This document shows positions 54,801 to 63,118 of a stretch of 64,000 nucleotides of DNA, piece after piece. A program made the translations under genes and the position numbers. The notes under the pieces are model-generated. The model was given only the letters and a program-made list of their open reading frames with translations. It was not told the DNA's origin and did not search any database. The stretch comes from an uncultured Draconibacterium sp. (GTDB lineage: Bacteria > Bacteroidota > Bacteroidia > Bacteroidales > Prolixibacteraceae). The DNA is taken from the NCBI RefSeq assembly GCF_963676735.1, contig NZ_OY781464.1:1769001-1833000 (forward strand), given 5' to 3'. The number at the start of each line of letters is the position of its first letter. Positions within the stretch are counted from its first letter, which is position 1.

Positions 54801-57159
54801 CTAACAAAGGAATAGAAAAAGACGATATTGATGGTGCAGATACGTCTGGGCTTGGGGGTGTTATTTCTTCATCCCCTGTTATGATAATGGTGATTGTAGC
54901 AGAGGCAGACGTCGGTTCGATAGCATCATCAGATACCTGAACATTTATTACATATGATAGGTCTTCGGAAGTGCTAATTCCAGTACTCACTAAAATTTCA
55001 CCCGTAGCGGCATCGATGGTAAATAATCCATCTGTGTTACCCTCAGTAATCTCATAGCTTAAAGTTTGATTAGGGTCGTTATCTGATGCAACTACTTGTC
55101 CAATCACTTGATTGGCTGTCAAAGGAGCCTGAACACTAAAGACTTGATCGGAAATAACCGGACTTTCATTTTCTATGGTTATCGAACCAGAACCAAATAA
55201 AATTTTGGATGTAAAGGATTCCAAAGTAACTGAGCCTGAAAGTAGGCTACCATCAATTTCATAATAAGTTTTGCCACCCAAATTAAAAGTTTTGTTTTGG
55301 CTGGTATTATTGTATAACAGTTGTAAGTCATTATCATCATCAATGGTTATTGCAGAAGCAGAAGAATTAATGTCTTTCCCTTCCTCGTTTTGCCATTGAC
55401 TTAATGTTCTTTGATCCCAATTGCCAACATAACTAGTCATTATACTTCTCCATTCTCCTGAAGGATTAGTCCAATAGTTATGATCAGAAGTTATACCGAC
55501 AGGGCTTGTGGCATGTACATCCAGTATATAAAGTGTAAGCACATTGGCTTCATTAACAAATTGATTATGCCGAATTGTATTATTAATCAGATTATTTTCA
55601 TCTCGCATAGAATTCTGAAGGAAAAGACTGGTAAAACCATTTTTAAATGATATGTTATTTTCAATAACAATGTCATGTGCTTTGTGAAGTTTTATTCCTG
55701 AATACCCGTTATATGCAACGGTATTATTAGAAACAGTAATATGATTTGAATATTCATCAAGATAGATACCTTCAGCCATTATATATGAGGTATTTCCACC
55801 TTTTGAATTCCCTTCGGTATTTAATACAATATTATGATCTATAAGCATGCCTGCATTGCTCATCGTAGAGGCAGACGTATAAATGCCTCCTCCATCATTT
55901 TGATTCAAATTCGTGCGATTGATAAAATTATATTGAATCTTTGTATTTTCACCATACAAAAGAATACCGTTATACCCAACATTTTCAATAGTATTATAAC
56001 TAACAACTGATCCTGCTCCATTGTCATTCATAATGGCATTATAATATCTTGGACTTGAACCAATTATTATTCCTACTCTGGAGATTTTATTATAGGTAAT
56101 AGTACTAGAAGCACCTATAATTCGAATTGCTGATTGATTAATATCATGAATGGTATTATTATTCGCAACACCATTAGATCCCCAAATATGAATACCATCA
56201 TAACCGGCGTAAGAAATATCGCAATTTTGTACTGTTATATTATTTGATAAGTAACCTGTGTTGATGGCATTTTTAATGGAACCTCGTATATCTAAATCTG
56301 TAATTGTAATATAATCATATGTACGAGTGTAGATCAGTTCATCTTTTGTCGCAACTTGAATGGAGTACTCGTTTGGATTTCTATTTCCAAAATATAAATA
56401 GAACTTGCCTGCTTCTTCATCGTGGTACCACTCTCCAAACTGATCAAGGGTTCTTAAATCATTTTGAATAAAATATCCATTTCCATTAACCCCGGTCCAA
56501 ACACTCGAAAAACCACTATAATTAGTATAATTAATAGTTGTTCCGGAATGACTTGTAATAATGTATCTATCCCACGACCAATCATTTGATCTTTTAACAA
56601 GGTCTGCTCCATCCCAATCAGGTGAACTCGAAAGCTGGTTATCAGTTATTGATGATCGTCCACTAAAACTTTCATAGGTCCAATAATCTTCATCAGCATT
56701 AGGCTCACGCCCTTTGCCGTATTCAACACCATCAATTGCAACCATATTGGTCTCCGAATCAGATGTTATAGGATACGAAAAAATACCATTACCTTCATTT
56801 GTCCAACCTGACGTTATAGTTGTAAAACCTGATAATATTGGTTTGGCACCGGTTCCATATGCACCAATTACAATTGGATTACCCGAACTACCGGAAACTG
56901 TTAGATTTATGGTGCCATACCATTGCCCGCCTCGATCAAACAGTATCTGATCTCCCGGAGAGGGAGTAAGGCTATTAACACGGTCTAATGATCGCCATGC
57001 TTGATCCGGACTTGTGCCCGTATTGGCATCATTTCCATTTGCACTTACATAATATACCGTAGCACTGCTGGTAATTACCAGCGATATAAAAAATATGGCA
57101 AGTAGGGTGCCATACATTCGTTTTAAGAACTTCGATGGGAAAGTAACTAATTTTTGCAT
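51862..57159 (-). CDS. Giant T9SS-secreted beta-helix/LamG surface protein
   Basis: The frame is open from 57213, but the ATG at 57159 gives the best signal peptide (MQKLVTFPSKFLKRM, then GTLLAIFFISLVITSSA). Numbered from 57213, residues ~50-670 form a right-handed parallel beta-helix (YYVSANGNDANTGTSPDQAW, many NNT/NNI rungs). A cadherin-like domain (~683-775), an Ig-like region (~795-880) and a LamG-type jelly roll (~890-1088) follow. Six 46-48-residue repeats with NGWTESGEYQR come next (~1098-1378), then two related ~85-residue modules (GWNIFSSY / GVNIISFPL). A T9SS sorting domain ends the protein (MYPNPAKDKVNIRF, LVKTMVGNHYQVNKLIKN). It is probably a surface adhesin or polysaccharide lyase-like enzyme; no catalytic site is recognised. 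Confidence 0.88.
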   Translation of the reverse strand: MQKLVTFPSKFLKRMYGTLLAIFFISLVITSSATVYYVSANGNDANTGTSPDQAWRSLDRVNSLTPSPGDQILFDRGGQWYGTINLTVSGSSGNPIVIGAYGTGAKPILSGFTTITSGWTNEGNGIFSYPITSDSETNMVAIDGVEYGKGREPNADEDYWTYESFSGRSSITDNQLSSSPDWDGADLVKRSNDWSWDRYIITSHSGTTINYTNYSGFSSVWTGVNGNGYFIQNDLRTLDQFGEWYHDEEAGKFYLYFGNRNPNEYSIQVATKDELIYTRTYDYITITDLDIRGSIKNAINTGYLSNNITVQNCDISYAGYDGIHIWGSNGVANNNTIHDINQSAIRIIGASSTITYNKISRVGIIIGSSPRYYNAIMNDNGAGSVVSYNTIENVGYNGILLYGENTKIQYNFINRTNLNQNDGGGIYTSASTMSNAGMLIDHNIVLNTEGNSKGGNTSYIMAEGIYLDEYSNHITVSNNTVAYNGYSGIKLHKAHDIVIENNISFKNGFTSLFLQNSMRDENNLINNTIRHNQFVNEANVLTLYILDVHATSPVGITSDHNYWTNPSGEWRSIMTSYVGNWDQRTLSQWQNEEGKDINSSASAITIDDDNDLQLLYNNTSQNKTFNLGGKTYYEIDGSLLSGSVTLESFTSKILFGSGSITIENESPVISDQVFSVQAPLTANQVIGQVVASDNDPNQTLSYEITEGNTDGLFTIDAATGEILVSTGISTSEDLSYVINVQVSDDAIEPTSASATITIIITGDEEITPPSPDVSAPSISSFSIPLLATSLTVEVSSFIAVDDQAVTGYMLTETSIAPAADDQEWTSSVPTFYTFSEEGIKTLYAWAIDAAGNISTSVSATVTIRFPDLSSSYSEYLFEESSGTAVIDSKGSNDGTIMNEEIRVEGIKGDGLQFTGAEYITLGQCFGDNVQTELTLSAWIKPSAMTGGFQGIILHGGPSISTFALYIYPDSKAIAFKTAGTSNSLYTYANINDLWDGDWHQVVVTYDGAEKKIYLDSEEIASVAASGDIQSGEGYNLLIGAGRDEATPTLLYEGLIDEVRIFNYALGNSEVTELYNLVNTISDTKYTTEYVELCEGESYNGWTESGEYQRTLTATSGVDSVVTTSLTVNPVLYTTEEVTINEGEIYNGWTESGEYQRILTAVTGCDSIVTTKLSVLQGINTTEFVELCEGESYNGWTESGEYQRTLTATSGADSVVTTLLTVNPVLYTTEEVTINEGEIYNGWTESGEYQRILTAVTGCDSIVTTKLSVLQGINTTEYVELCEGESYNGWTESGEYQRTLTATSGADSVVTTFLTVNPVFYTTEEVTINEGEVYNGWTESGEYQRILTAATGCDSIVTTILTVESNGEIITQSISLTTGWNIFSSYLSPASPNMEDVFETLRESGQLIMVEDENGNTYKNDDLKSSSWTNTIGNIEKTEGYKIQVNSNCQLNLTGTPIELPLVIELNEGVNIISFPLENSVNAMDVVLPLIDKGVLVKVQDEKGNAIEEWKWWKWSGWRNKIRNFESGEGYKVEVNTDCTLEISDSYHKSGLDAQKMTQTDHFMVEFNGNGSNHMNINIGGLQEANFIAGDEIAAFDGSICVGAIKLTGEHILDNSVSINASVADDGKENGFIHGNTIELHAFNSYSKENSIIIPDQVNGDMTYQTEASVFVLLQELHTGIEDSEFFVVDIDMYPNPAKDKVNIRFSNMPIEETRIVLMDLTGKELASKFVQSTLETFDLQTYPNGIYLVKTMVGNHYQVNKLIKN
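53080..53920 (-). repeat. Three tandem near-identical 282-bp repeats inside the giant gene
   Basis: The block encodes three copies of a two-module unit (46 + 48 residues). Recurring DNA segments such as the one around 53289 reappear 282 bp later at 53571. The copies differ at few positions, so they should recombine or slip, changing protein length. The modules end in GCDSIVTT or GADSVVTT, a motif familiar in Bacteroidota surface proteins. Confidence 0.85.
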
Positions 57160-57213
57160 TAACGGATTAAAATTTTTCAAAATCATAAAATAACATGAAT
57201 AAAGCGTCTCCAT

Positions 57214-57967
57214 TTCATTACAATTTAATTGAGTGAATACTTATAGATTTGCAAATACGCCGCTAAAATATTAAAAAGAAGATATTCAGCCATAACATGT
57301 TCATTATGCAGTAGTTATAAACTCCCTTGCAGACGCAAAAGGTAAACATAAAGCACTAAAAACATGTAATAAATGTTTCTAATTGAGTAGTTAGAATATT
57401 TTAGAAATTATAACTAATTCTAAATATGAAATTATGATAAATATATTAAGGACTGAATCTAACTATTAAATATAGGATTGTTTAGAAAAGATAGCGACAT
57501 TAATTAAAAAAGCAGTTATAAGAGTGTGTTAGAAATTCGTACTGTATGATTACATAGAAAATTTAACAAAAAATGATCAAAAATAATTTTCAAAAGAAAT
57601 ACTAATTTAGAATCTTTCTGAATAGCAAGATGATATTTCTTTGTTTCCTATTTTTATTTGACTTATACAATAGCCTGTTTTTATATTTTTTATATTTTTT
57701 GTATCGGAAAGTAACCAATATTAAAAAGCGGCATAAAAAAAGCCTGAAAAAATCAGGCTTGTAAATACAGTCATTGAAAGCGACTCTATATGATTTTGAT
57801 TTTGTGTTCTAATTCTATTTCAAAAGTAGAAGAATTATAGTTAACCGGGTAAATTCTGTAGCCTAAACAAGGCGTTTAAAAAGTTGGAAGATTTAGTCTG
57901 AAATACTGAAACGTGCTAAGCAATTTCGGCAAAAACCTAAGAAAAATACTTAAATCTCCCACAAGAA
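57214..57967. other. Gene-free AT-rich spacer (754 bp)
   Basis: This spacer separates the start of the giant secreted-protein gene from the end of the thioredoxin operon; both neighbours lie on the minus strand. Apart from the terminator at 57734-57760 I see no ORF above background, no RNA gene and no clear repeat. TAGATTTG at 57245-57252 fits a -7 box but points away from the giant gene. The giant gene's own promoter was not found. Confidence 0.5.
57734..57760 (-). terminator. Terminator of the thioredoxin/OsmC operon
   Basis: On the minus strand AAGCCTGA pairs with TCAGGCTT around a T-rich loop and continues into a run of seven T. It lies about 208 nt beyond the last stop codon of the operon. 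Confidence 0.78.
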
Positions 57968-58390
57968 CTAACCAGCCATCACCGTCTCAACCTGCTTTAG
58001 GATTGTACGTTTTGTTTTAACCCCAACAATTCTGCCGGCTTCTTTTCCATCTTTCAAAATCAACATGGTTGGAATATTGCGTACCTTAAATTTTTGTGCC
58101 AGTTGCTGATTGTGATCAACATTAATCTTTGCTACCATAAAATTGGTTTGGCTATCAGCGATATCATTTAAGGTTGGAGCAATTATTTTACACGGGCCAC
58201 ACCAGGGGGCCCAAAAATCAACCAGCACCACTCCCCTTTTTGTAGCGGCTTTAAAATTTTTGTTGTTTAATACTTTAATTCTTTTGCTGTTGGCCACCGG
58301 TTTGGCATTTTTCATACGGAAATAATTTACCGTGATTAATCCAATCAATACAGCAACAACAGCAATAATTACAATTAACGTTGTAGACAT
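57968..58390 (-). CDS. Membrane-anchored thioredoxin
   Basis: The protein has 140 residues. An N-terminal hydrophobic helix (TLIVIIAVVAVLIGLITV, ~4-21) anchors it and is followed by a basic linker. The thioredoxin domain has the intact active site FWAPWCGPCKIIAPTL (~59-74) and the cis-Pro loop IPTMLILKDGKEAG. If the N-in/C-out topology holds, the thiol site faces the periplasm. It is the last gene of a four-gene minus-strand unit, 5 bp after the OsmC gene, so its redox partner may be one of the upstream products. Confidence 0.9.
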   Translation of the reverse strand: MSTTLIVIIAVVAVLIGLITVNYFRMKNAKPVANSKRIKVLNNKNFKAATKRGVVLVDFWAPWCGPCKIIAPTLNDIADSQTNFMVAKINVDHNQQLAQKFKVRNIPTMLILKDGKEAGRIVGVKTKRTILKQVETVMAG

Positions 58391-58395
58391 AGTTT

Positions 58396-58815
58396 TTAAT
58401 CCAAAATTTTAATTTCAGAAGTAAGCTCAATTACTTTTTTATACATAGCGCTTACCCCACAATACCTTTCTTCCGACAAACTAACGGCTTTTTTCAGTTT
58501 CTCCAATGGAAGGTCACTACCTTTAAATTCATAAATAACATTCATTTTAAAGTATTGCTTTGGATGTTCGTCTGTTAAATCGCCACTTACAATAACGTTA
58601 AAATCGTCCACTTCAACACGCATTTTTCGTAAAATGGATATTACATCCATGCCAGTGCAGCCGGCCAATGCGGTGAGCATTAATGGCTTAGGTCGGGGCC
58701 CCCGGTTCTCTCCACCAACTGCTTCGGTCGCATCAAGCATAAGTTTGTGCCCGTTTACTTCGGCCTCAAAAGCCATGTTCTCTTTCCAGCTAACTTTTAT
58801 TTCGTTTGTTGCCAT
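58396..58815 (-). CDS. OsmC-family protein
   Basis: The protein has 139 residues from the ATG at 58815 (MATNEIKVSWKENMAFEAEV); a TTG eight codons upstream is unlikely as a start. The OsmC fold carries the two conserved cysteines, one in MLTALAGCTGMDVISIL and one in SEERYCGVSAMYKK. They reduce organic hydroperoxides in OsmC/Ohr or handle persulfides in related members. The Lys/Arg pattern is closer to the YhfA/OsmC-like subgroup, whose function is less defined. Context between a thioredoxin-like gene and a thioredoxin gene fits thiol-based peroxide or sulfur chemistry with thioredoxin as electron donor. Confidence 0.9.
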   Translation of the reverse strand: MATNEIKVSWKENMAFEAEVNGHKLMLDATEAVGGENRGPRPKPLMLTALAGCTGMDVISILRKMRVEVDDFNVIVSGDLTDEHPKQYFKMNVIYEFKGSDLPLEKLKKAVSLSEERYCGVSAMYKKVIELTSEIKILD

Positions 58816-58850
58816 TACTTTATTATTGTTTTTGTACAAATTGTGCTGTT

Positions 58851-59201
58851 TTACTTTCCAAATTGCTCATCAAGTATTTCGGTAACCTGTTCCATGGTTT
58901 GAATACTTGTTGTAGCTTTCGCAACTTGTCCGTTTTTATAATACATGGTGAAAGGTAAACCCATAAAACCTGCGCATTCAGGGGCATTTCTAATTGGAGA
59001 AGCTTCAGGGTTATCAAAAGCCATAACCATAAATTTCACATTACTTCGTTCGCGCTCCAAACGTTCCATAATATTATAAACCGGAAAACACATGGGCCCC
59101 ATACGTCCACAGCATACCATTACGTTTTCATTCTCTGCCAATACTTTTTCCAGCTCACTTGCCGATTCAATTTCAGGTAAACCTGTTCTTAATAATTTCA
59201 T
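58851..59201 (-). CDS. Thioredoxin-like protein with atypical cysteine motif
   Basis: The protein has 116 residues. Its order of elements (ENVMVCCGRMGPMCFPVYNI, then KFMVMAFDNPEAS, then FMGLPFTMYYKNGQVAKATT with a Pro at the cis-Pro position) matches a thioredoxin fold. The active-site CxxC is replaced by CCGRMGPMC, where cysteines are separated by six or seven residues and Gly-Pro survives between them. It may bind a metal or persulfide instead of acting as a disulfide reductase; that is inference. It lies 11 bp after the NifX-like gene and 35 bp before the OsmC gene. Confidence 0.75.
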   Translation of the reverse strand: MKLLRTGLPEIESASELEKVLAENENVMVCCGRMGPMCFPVYNIMERLERERSNVKFMVMAFDNPEASPIRNAPECAGFMGLPFTMYYKNGQVAKATTSIQTMEQVTEILDEQFGK

Positions 59202-59212
59202 TTTTGTACTAT

Positions 59213-59557
59213 TTATTCTGTTATTTGTTTAATAATATTTTTATCAGATTCCAGCTTCCCGCAGCGGTAAGCCTCAATTATTTCAGTTGGTTTTTGAAGT
59301 GGCACTCCAATAAAAAGGTTCAATTTTATTGATGCAAAAAAATGAACCAAATCCCTGGTTGTCCGGTGAATAATCAGGTCGGTTATTTTTGTTTGTTTTA
59401 CCCAAACCAGCATTTTTTCCTTATTATTAAAATCCGGCGCTTCAACAATTTTAAATTCTTGCTGAGATTTTTCAATATTGCAAACAAGCAGGTGCGAACA
59501 CCGACACAGATGCGGCGTTATTTTATTATTCGCGATTGGTATTGCAATGTTTCTCAT
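59213..59557 (-). CDS. NifX/NifB-type (dinitrogenase FeMo-cofactor) domain protein
   Basis: The protein has 114 residues and a single NifX-like domain: MRNIAIPIANNKITPHLCRC, with a compact beta-alpha fold ending IEAYRCGKLESD. Stand-alone members occur outside nitrogen fixers and are thought to bind Fe-S or other metal clusters. Cysteines at ~18, 20 and 26 and one near 102 could help. It is the first gene of the four-gene unit, with a good promoter and a palindromic operator candidate upstream, and is divergent from the Crp/Fnr gene. A role in Fe-S or sulfide-related redox handling is inferred from neighbours. Confidence 0.82.
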   Translation of the reverse strand: MRNIAIPIANNKITPHLCRCSHLLVCNIEKSQQEFKIVEAPDFNNKEKMLVWVKQTKITDLIIHRTTRDLVHFFASIKLNLFIGVPLQKPTEIIEAYRCGKLESDKNIIKQITE

Positions 59558-59579
59558 CTTTTCTATTGAAAAAAACAGA

Positions 59580-59599
59580 GTAACAAAAAATATTGTTAC
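59580..59599. promoter_or_regulatory. Palindromic operator candidate, probably for the Crp/Fnr regulator
   Basis: GTAACAA (59580-59586) and TTGTTAC (59593-59599) form a perfect 7-bp inverted repeat with a 6-bp spacer, the geometry of Crp/Fnr-family sites. It lies 22 bp upstream of the NifX-like gene start, within its predicted leader. Confidence 0.6.
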
Positions 59600-59663
59600 C
59601 CTGAAATTTATTCCCCTTTCTCTTCAATTAATCTCTATCTAAATCACTTTAAAATCAATACTT

Positions 59664-59695
59664 CAAAGTTATTCGGGAATACGAAAAACAACAAA
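59664..59695 (-). promoter_or_regulatory. Promoter of the NifX-like/thioredoxin operon
   Basis: On the minus strand TTTG (59692-59695) is followed after 20 nt by TAACTTTG (59664-59671), a full Bacteroidota promoter match. Transcription would start near 59657, leaving a leader of about 100 nt that contains the palindrome. Confidence 0.55.
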
Positions 59696-59790
59696 TTTTT
59701 ACGGTTTAACTATGCCAAGATTCGGTCTGAATTTTGACAGTTTTTTAGCTATGATTTAATAGTATTTAATGATGAAAACAGGCATAAAGA

Positions 59791-59820
59791 TTGAATTTTT
59801 ATAATTCTTATGTAAATTTG
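59791..59820 (+). promoter_or_regulatory. Promoter of the Crp/Fnr regulator gene
   Basis: TTG (59791-59793) and TAAATTTG (59813-59820) are separated by exactly 19 nt, matching the TTG-N19-TAnnTTTG consensus. It overlaps the beginning of the open frame and so pushes the real start codon downstream. Confidence 0.55.
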
Positions 59821-59844
59821 AAATACATTTTAGTAAAAGATAAT

Positions 59845-60480
59845 TTGAGCGAAGAATTTAAAAATATAATCAACACTGATGCCTACAAAACCCGCGTTGA
59901 ATATTTAAAAGGAGAAACCATATTTAAACAGGGAGCTTTTGCGCCCTATGTGCTTTATGTTGTTGAGGGTTTGGCAAAGGTTTTTCTGCAAACCGGAATT
60001 GATAAGAACATCAACATCAGCGTTGTATCGAAAGGCGAATTTTTGGCATTCTCATCAGTGTTTGGCGAACCGGTGCATACCTATTCTGCCCAGGCAATTA
60101 CAAATTCAAAAATATGCATGATTGAGAAAGAAAGCTTTCAAAGAATTCTTTTAAACAATCCTGAATTTGCACTGAATATAACATCGCAGAATTACCGAAC
60201 CGAAAAACATTTACTGGAGATAATTAGAAATCTTTCGTATAAGCAAATGCGCGGGAAATTGGCATCTGCACTAATTTATTTGTGCCAGCCAGATTTTTTG
60301 CAACAAAACATTTTCGATTTTCTTACCCGGCAAGACATTGCCGATTTTGCCGCGATTTCAACCGAAAGCGCTATTAAATTTTTAAAAGAGTTTGAAAAGG
60401 AAAAGCTGCTTACTCTTGATGGTAAAAAAGTAATCATTCGTGATTTTTCACAGCTTGAAAACATCAGCAAAAACGGCTGA
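59845..60480 (+). CDS. Crp/Fnr-family transcriptional regulator
   Basis: The protein has 211 residues when read from the TTG at 59845. The frame is open back to 59791, but that TTG is the likely -33 box, and no ATG occurs until inside the sensor domain. A cyclic-nucleotide-binding-type beta barrel (~15-120; GETIFKQGAFAPYVLYVVEG) is followed by the dimer helix and a winged helix (~150-205) with the recognition region TRQDIADFAAISTESAIKFL. There is no N-terminal Cys cluster, so it is not a classical Fe-S FNR; nucleotide, haem or NO sensing are possible. Divergence from the redox operon and the shared palindrome make that operon its probable target. Confidence 0.87.
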   Translation: MSEEFKNIINTDAYKTRVEYLKGETIFKQGAFAPYVLYVVEGLAKVFLQTGIDKNINISVVSKGEFLAFSSVFGEPVHTYSAQAITNSKICMIEKESFQRILLNNPEFALNITSQNYRTEKHLLEIIRNLSYKQMRGKLASALIYLCQPDFLQQNIFDFLTRQDIADFAAISTESAIKFLKEFEKEKLLTLDGKKVIIRDFSQLENISKNG

Positions 60481-60549
60481 TTTATGTTCGCATACGAAAA
60501 AATTATAATTACTAGCCAAGCCAACGAATCCTAAGTCATTAAACCGTCT

Positions 60550-60924
60550 TTAAATAAACAATTCGTTTAATGCACCAAAATAATCTTCATCCCAACCTTC
60601 CGAAATGTTGTCAAATGCTTCTTCCGGAATATTCGTCTGATGCAACTCAACACTTGTTCCTTTCTTATGTTCGTGCAATTTTATGGTTACAACCGAATCC
60701 TCTTCTTCACCAAAATACCAGTGCTGAACAATTTTTTTATTGGGTTCAAATTCAATATTCTTGCCCGAAATACTTCCTCCCCAAAGCGAAAAATCGCTAT
60801 TTGGTTCGAGCGACATAAGAGCTGTTTCGCCGGTCCATATTTCAAGCATTTTTTGGTTTGTGAGGGCATTGTATACGTCCTTAGGGGCGGCTTTTATTGT
60901 GTAATAGCGTTTAAGTTGTTTCAT
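60550..60924 (-). CDS. SRPBCC/AHSA1-domain protein
   Basis: The protein has 124 residues from the ATG at 60924 (MKQLKRYYTIKAAPKDVYNA); an upstream in-frame ATG at 60945 is less likely. The START/Bet v1-like fold of the AHSA1 family is recognisable from YTIKAAPKDVYNALTNQKML, IWTGETALM and the closing GWDEDYFGALNELF. The family name comes from an Hsp90 activator, but bacterial single-domain members bind small hydrophobic ligands or have unknown roles. It is convergent with the Crp/Fnr gene and is not obviously part of an operon. Confidence 0.85.
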   Translation of the reverse strand: MKQLKRYYTIKAAPKDVYNALTNQKMLEIWTGETALMSLEPNSDFSLWGGSISGKNIEFEPNKKIVQHWYFGEEEDSVVTIKLHEHKKGTSVELHQTNIPEEAFDNISEGWDEDYFGALNELFI

Positions 60925-61001
60925 CTGTAAAATGTTTTTTATCAAAAATAGGCTTTTCTTTTTACAAGTAAGAAAAACGGCCTCAACTTCGCTCCAATTT
61001 T

Positions 61002-62993
61002 TTACCGAATGCGGTGGGTGCGCATTACCTTCTTGTTTATTTTGTATGAAAATCCAATGGTAAAAAACTCTTTTACCTGTAGTTTAGGCTCTTTTTCACC
61101 TGTTGGGTTGCCATCGCTATCATATACCGGGAAAGTAACATCGTCGTCGTATATAAAATGAAACATCAGACGTAAATCGATATATGAATTAAGCTGCATT
61201 TTGAAATTGTTCTCCCAGTTCAGGTCGAATTTTTGCAAAGGATCTTTATAGTTTATAAACATCTTGTATTTTGTTTCATACGAAATGTTTTCGGCAATAG
61301 TGGTTTTATAACTAATTTCTGCATTTAACCCCGGTTCCCAAAATGCTTTTCGTCCTTCGTTAATACCATAATCTACAGGATCAATCAGGGAAGTATCGCG
61401 CACATAAATATTTTTTAGGGTTAGCGGCGATAAAAATACCGACAACCTTTTATGCGGTTTATAATCTAACCCCAGTTTTACGTAGGTTTTTGATGGCGCC
61501 ATAAAGGCTGAAAGTGGATCGGGGTTATCAGATTTTGGATAATCGTAGCCCCTAAACAGCTGAGTATTAAAGTTAAGCTCGGCACTGTAATACCATTTTT
61601 TAAAGGCACTTACCCCGTAGCGCGATGTAATTTCAAATTTATCATCATTCTTTTGCAATTCCGAATCTTCGCCACCCGGTTTAATCCAACCGTTTCTAAA
61701 CTCTGCTGAATTTTCCCATTTCACTTTACCGTCTTTTCGCGAATAGTTGGCAAAGCCTTTTAGAACCATCAGGGTCGAAAGAGAACTTTTTCCTCCCTTT
61801 TTCCAATTGTCAGTATATGTTTGTGTTAAACCAATATTCCCATCGCCGCCAATATTCCAGGGGGTTTCAAGTTCGTAGCTTTTCCCAACCGTTGTAAATT
61901 TGTTATAGTTCGGTTTTAAGCTCTCAAAATCAAAATCTTTGGTTTGTTTTTCTTTAAATCGCGAAAAAGTTACACCATCATCAATCAGCATCTGTACGGT
62001 TCGTTTGTCGGTATTTTTTATCATTACCGCCAACGAATCGTTCTGCTGATTTTTAAGCCAAATTCTCGAATACCGTTCGGTACCGTTTTGCAATAGCAAC
62101 TGCTCTTTTTCGCCTTTCAAATTTGTTAGTGTCAGTTGGGTTGTATCGATAAAGTCGGCATAATCCATTAGTACATTTAATACTGCTTTTATCGAATCGT
62201 TTACCTGGGCCACAACACTATCATTATATTCTTTTAATACGTGGTAATTATTCAGGCGTACTTCGTCGGTGTATGTTTTTATACGGTACTGCAGGTCTTC
62301 TTTATATTTCTGAATTCTGTAATTGCTTACAACCTTGTTAATATGATCGGCTTTTACCGAATCGTTATAAAACAATCGTTTTTGCTCCACATAAACTCGG
62401 CGCAAACTATCGGTTTTTACCAGCTTATTAAATAAATCCGTCGAATTTAACACCGAATCAGGTATTACTTCCGGTATATCAAGCGAATCGGGGAAAGTAT
62501 ACACCGAATCAGCGAAAAGTTTCATCCCTTTTCCTTCAGGTATTTGCACTATTTCTTGTTCAGCTGCAATAATAACATCGGCCGGAACACTAATTTCTTC
62601 GGGTTTAACACTGGCTTCATAAACCGATTTAATAATCTTAATTTCCTGGTTTAAGGCATCGTTCGATATATATCCAGGCACACTCAGGCTATCGTCAACA
62701 TTCTCTGGTAAACGTGTTACATAATAACCATCAACACGCTGGGTATCATTCAGGTTTTTTATAATTGCATTAATGGGCTGATCTTCTACGAAATGTAAGA
62801 GCGCTTCCACATCAGTGCCTACTTCGGGTTTCACAATATGCCAGTTTTTATCTTCAAGAAAATAACTCCGCAGCATTTTAATATTGTGTTGCAACAGTTC
62901 ATCTTTTCCGGGATTGTCCTGTGCCCAGCTTAGATTTGAAGATCCAATAAAAAATAGTATGAATAAAATGAATTTCCCTTTTCCTGAGAACAT
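61002..62993 (-). CDS. DUF3078 outer-membrane beta-barrel protein with long N-terminal region
   Basis: The protein has 663 residues from the ATG at 62993, chosen because it starts a clean signal peptide (MFSGKGKFILFILFFIGSS, cut after SWAQ). The open frame extends to 63152, but that part is hydrophilic and overlaps the next gene's end. Residues ~25-390 are a polar, helical, repeat-poor region with many D-S-V/L turns. From about 395 the sequence turns into alternating strands of a DUF3078 barrel (WNIGGDGNIGLTQTYTDNWK, KGGKSSLSTLMVLKGFANYS), ending in the polar tail MRTHRIR. It should sit in the outer membrane. Function is unknown. Confidence 0.83.
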   Translation of the reverse strand: MFSGKGKFILFILFFIGSSNLSWAQDNPGKDELLQHNIKMLRSYFLEDKNWHIVKPEVGTDVEALLHFVEDQPINAIIKNLNDTQRVDGYYVTRLPENVDDSLSVPGYISNDALNQEIKIIKSVYEASVKPEEISVPADVIIAAEQEIVQIPEGKGMKLFADSVYTFPDSLDIPEVIPDSVLNSTDLFNKLVKTDSLRRVYVEQKRLFYNDSVKADHINKVVSNYRIQKYKEDLQYRIKTYTDEVRLNNYHVLKEYNDSVVAQVNDSIKAVLNVLMDYADFIDTTQLTLTNLKGEKEQLLLQNGTERYSRIWLKNQQNDSLAVMIKNTDKRTVQMLIDDGVTFSRFKEKQTKDFDFESLKPNYNKFTTVGKSYELETPWNIGGDGNIGLTQTYTDNWKKGGKSSLSTLMVLKGFANYSRKDGKVKWENSAEFRNGWIKPGGEDSELQKNDDKFEITSRYGVSAFKKWYYSAELNFNTQLFRGYDYPKSDNPDPLSAFMAPSKTYVKLGLDYKPHKRLSVFLSPLTLKNIYVRDTSLIDPVDYGINEGRKAFWEPGLNAEISYKTTIAENISYETKYKMFINYKDPLQKFDLNWENNFKMQLNSYIDLRLMFHFIYDDDVTFPVYDSDGNPTGEKEPKLQVKEFFTIGFSYKINKKVMRTHRIR

Positions 62994-63118
62994 AAACTTG
63001 TTTTTTAGCTTTCGAATAGAACGCAAAAATAATACCATTGTTATATCTGCTTGTACTTTAAATTGCCTAACAATTAACAGTTGGCTTTTAATATCTTGAT
63101 GCACAAAATTTTGGTTTC

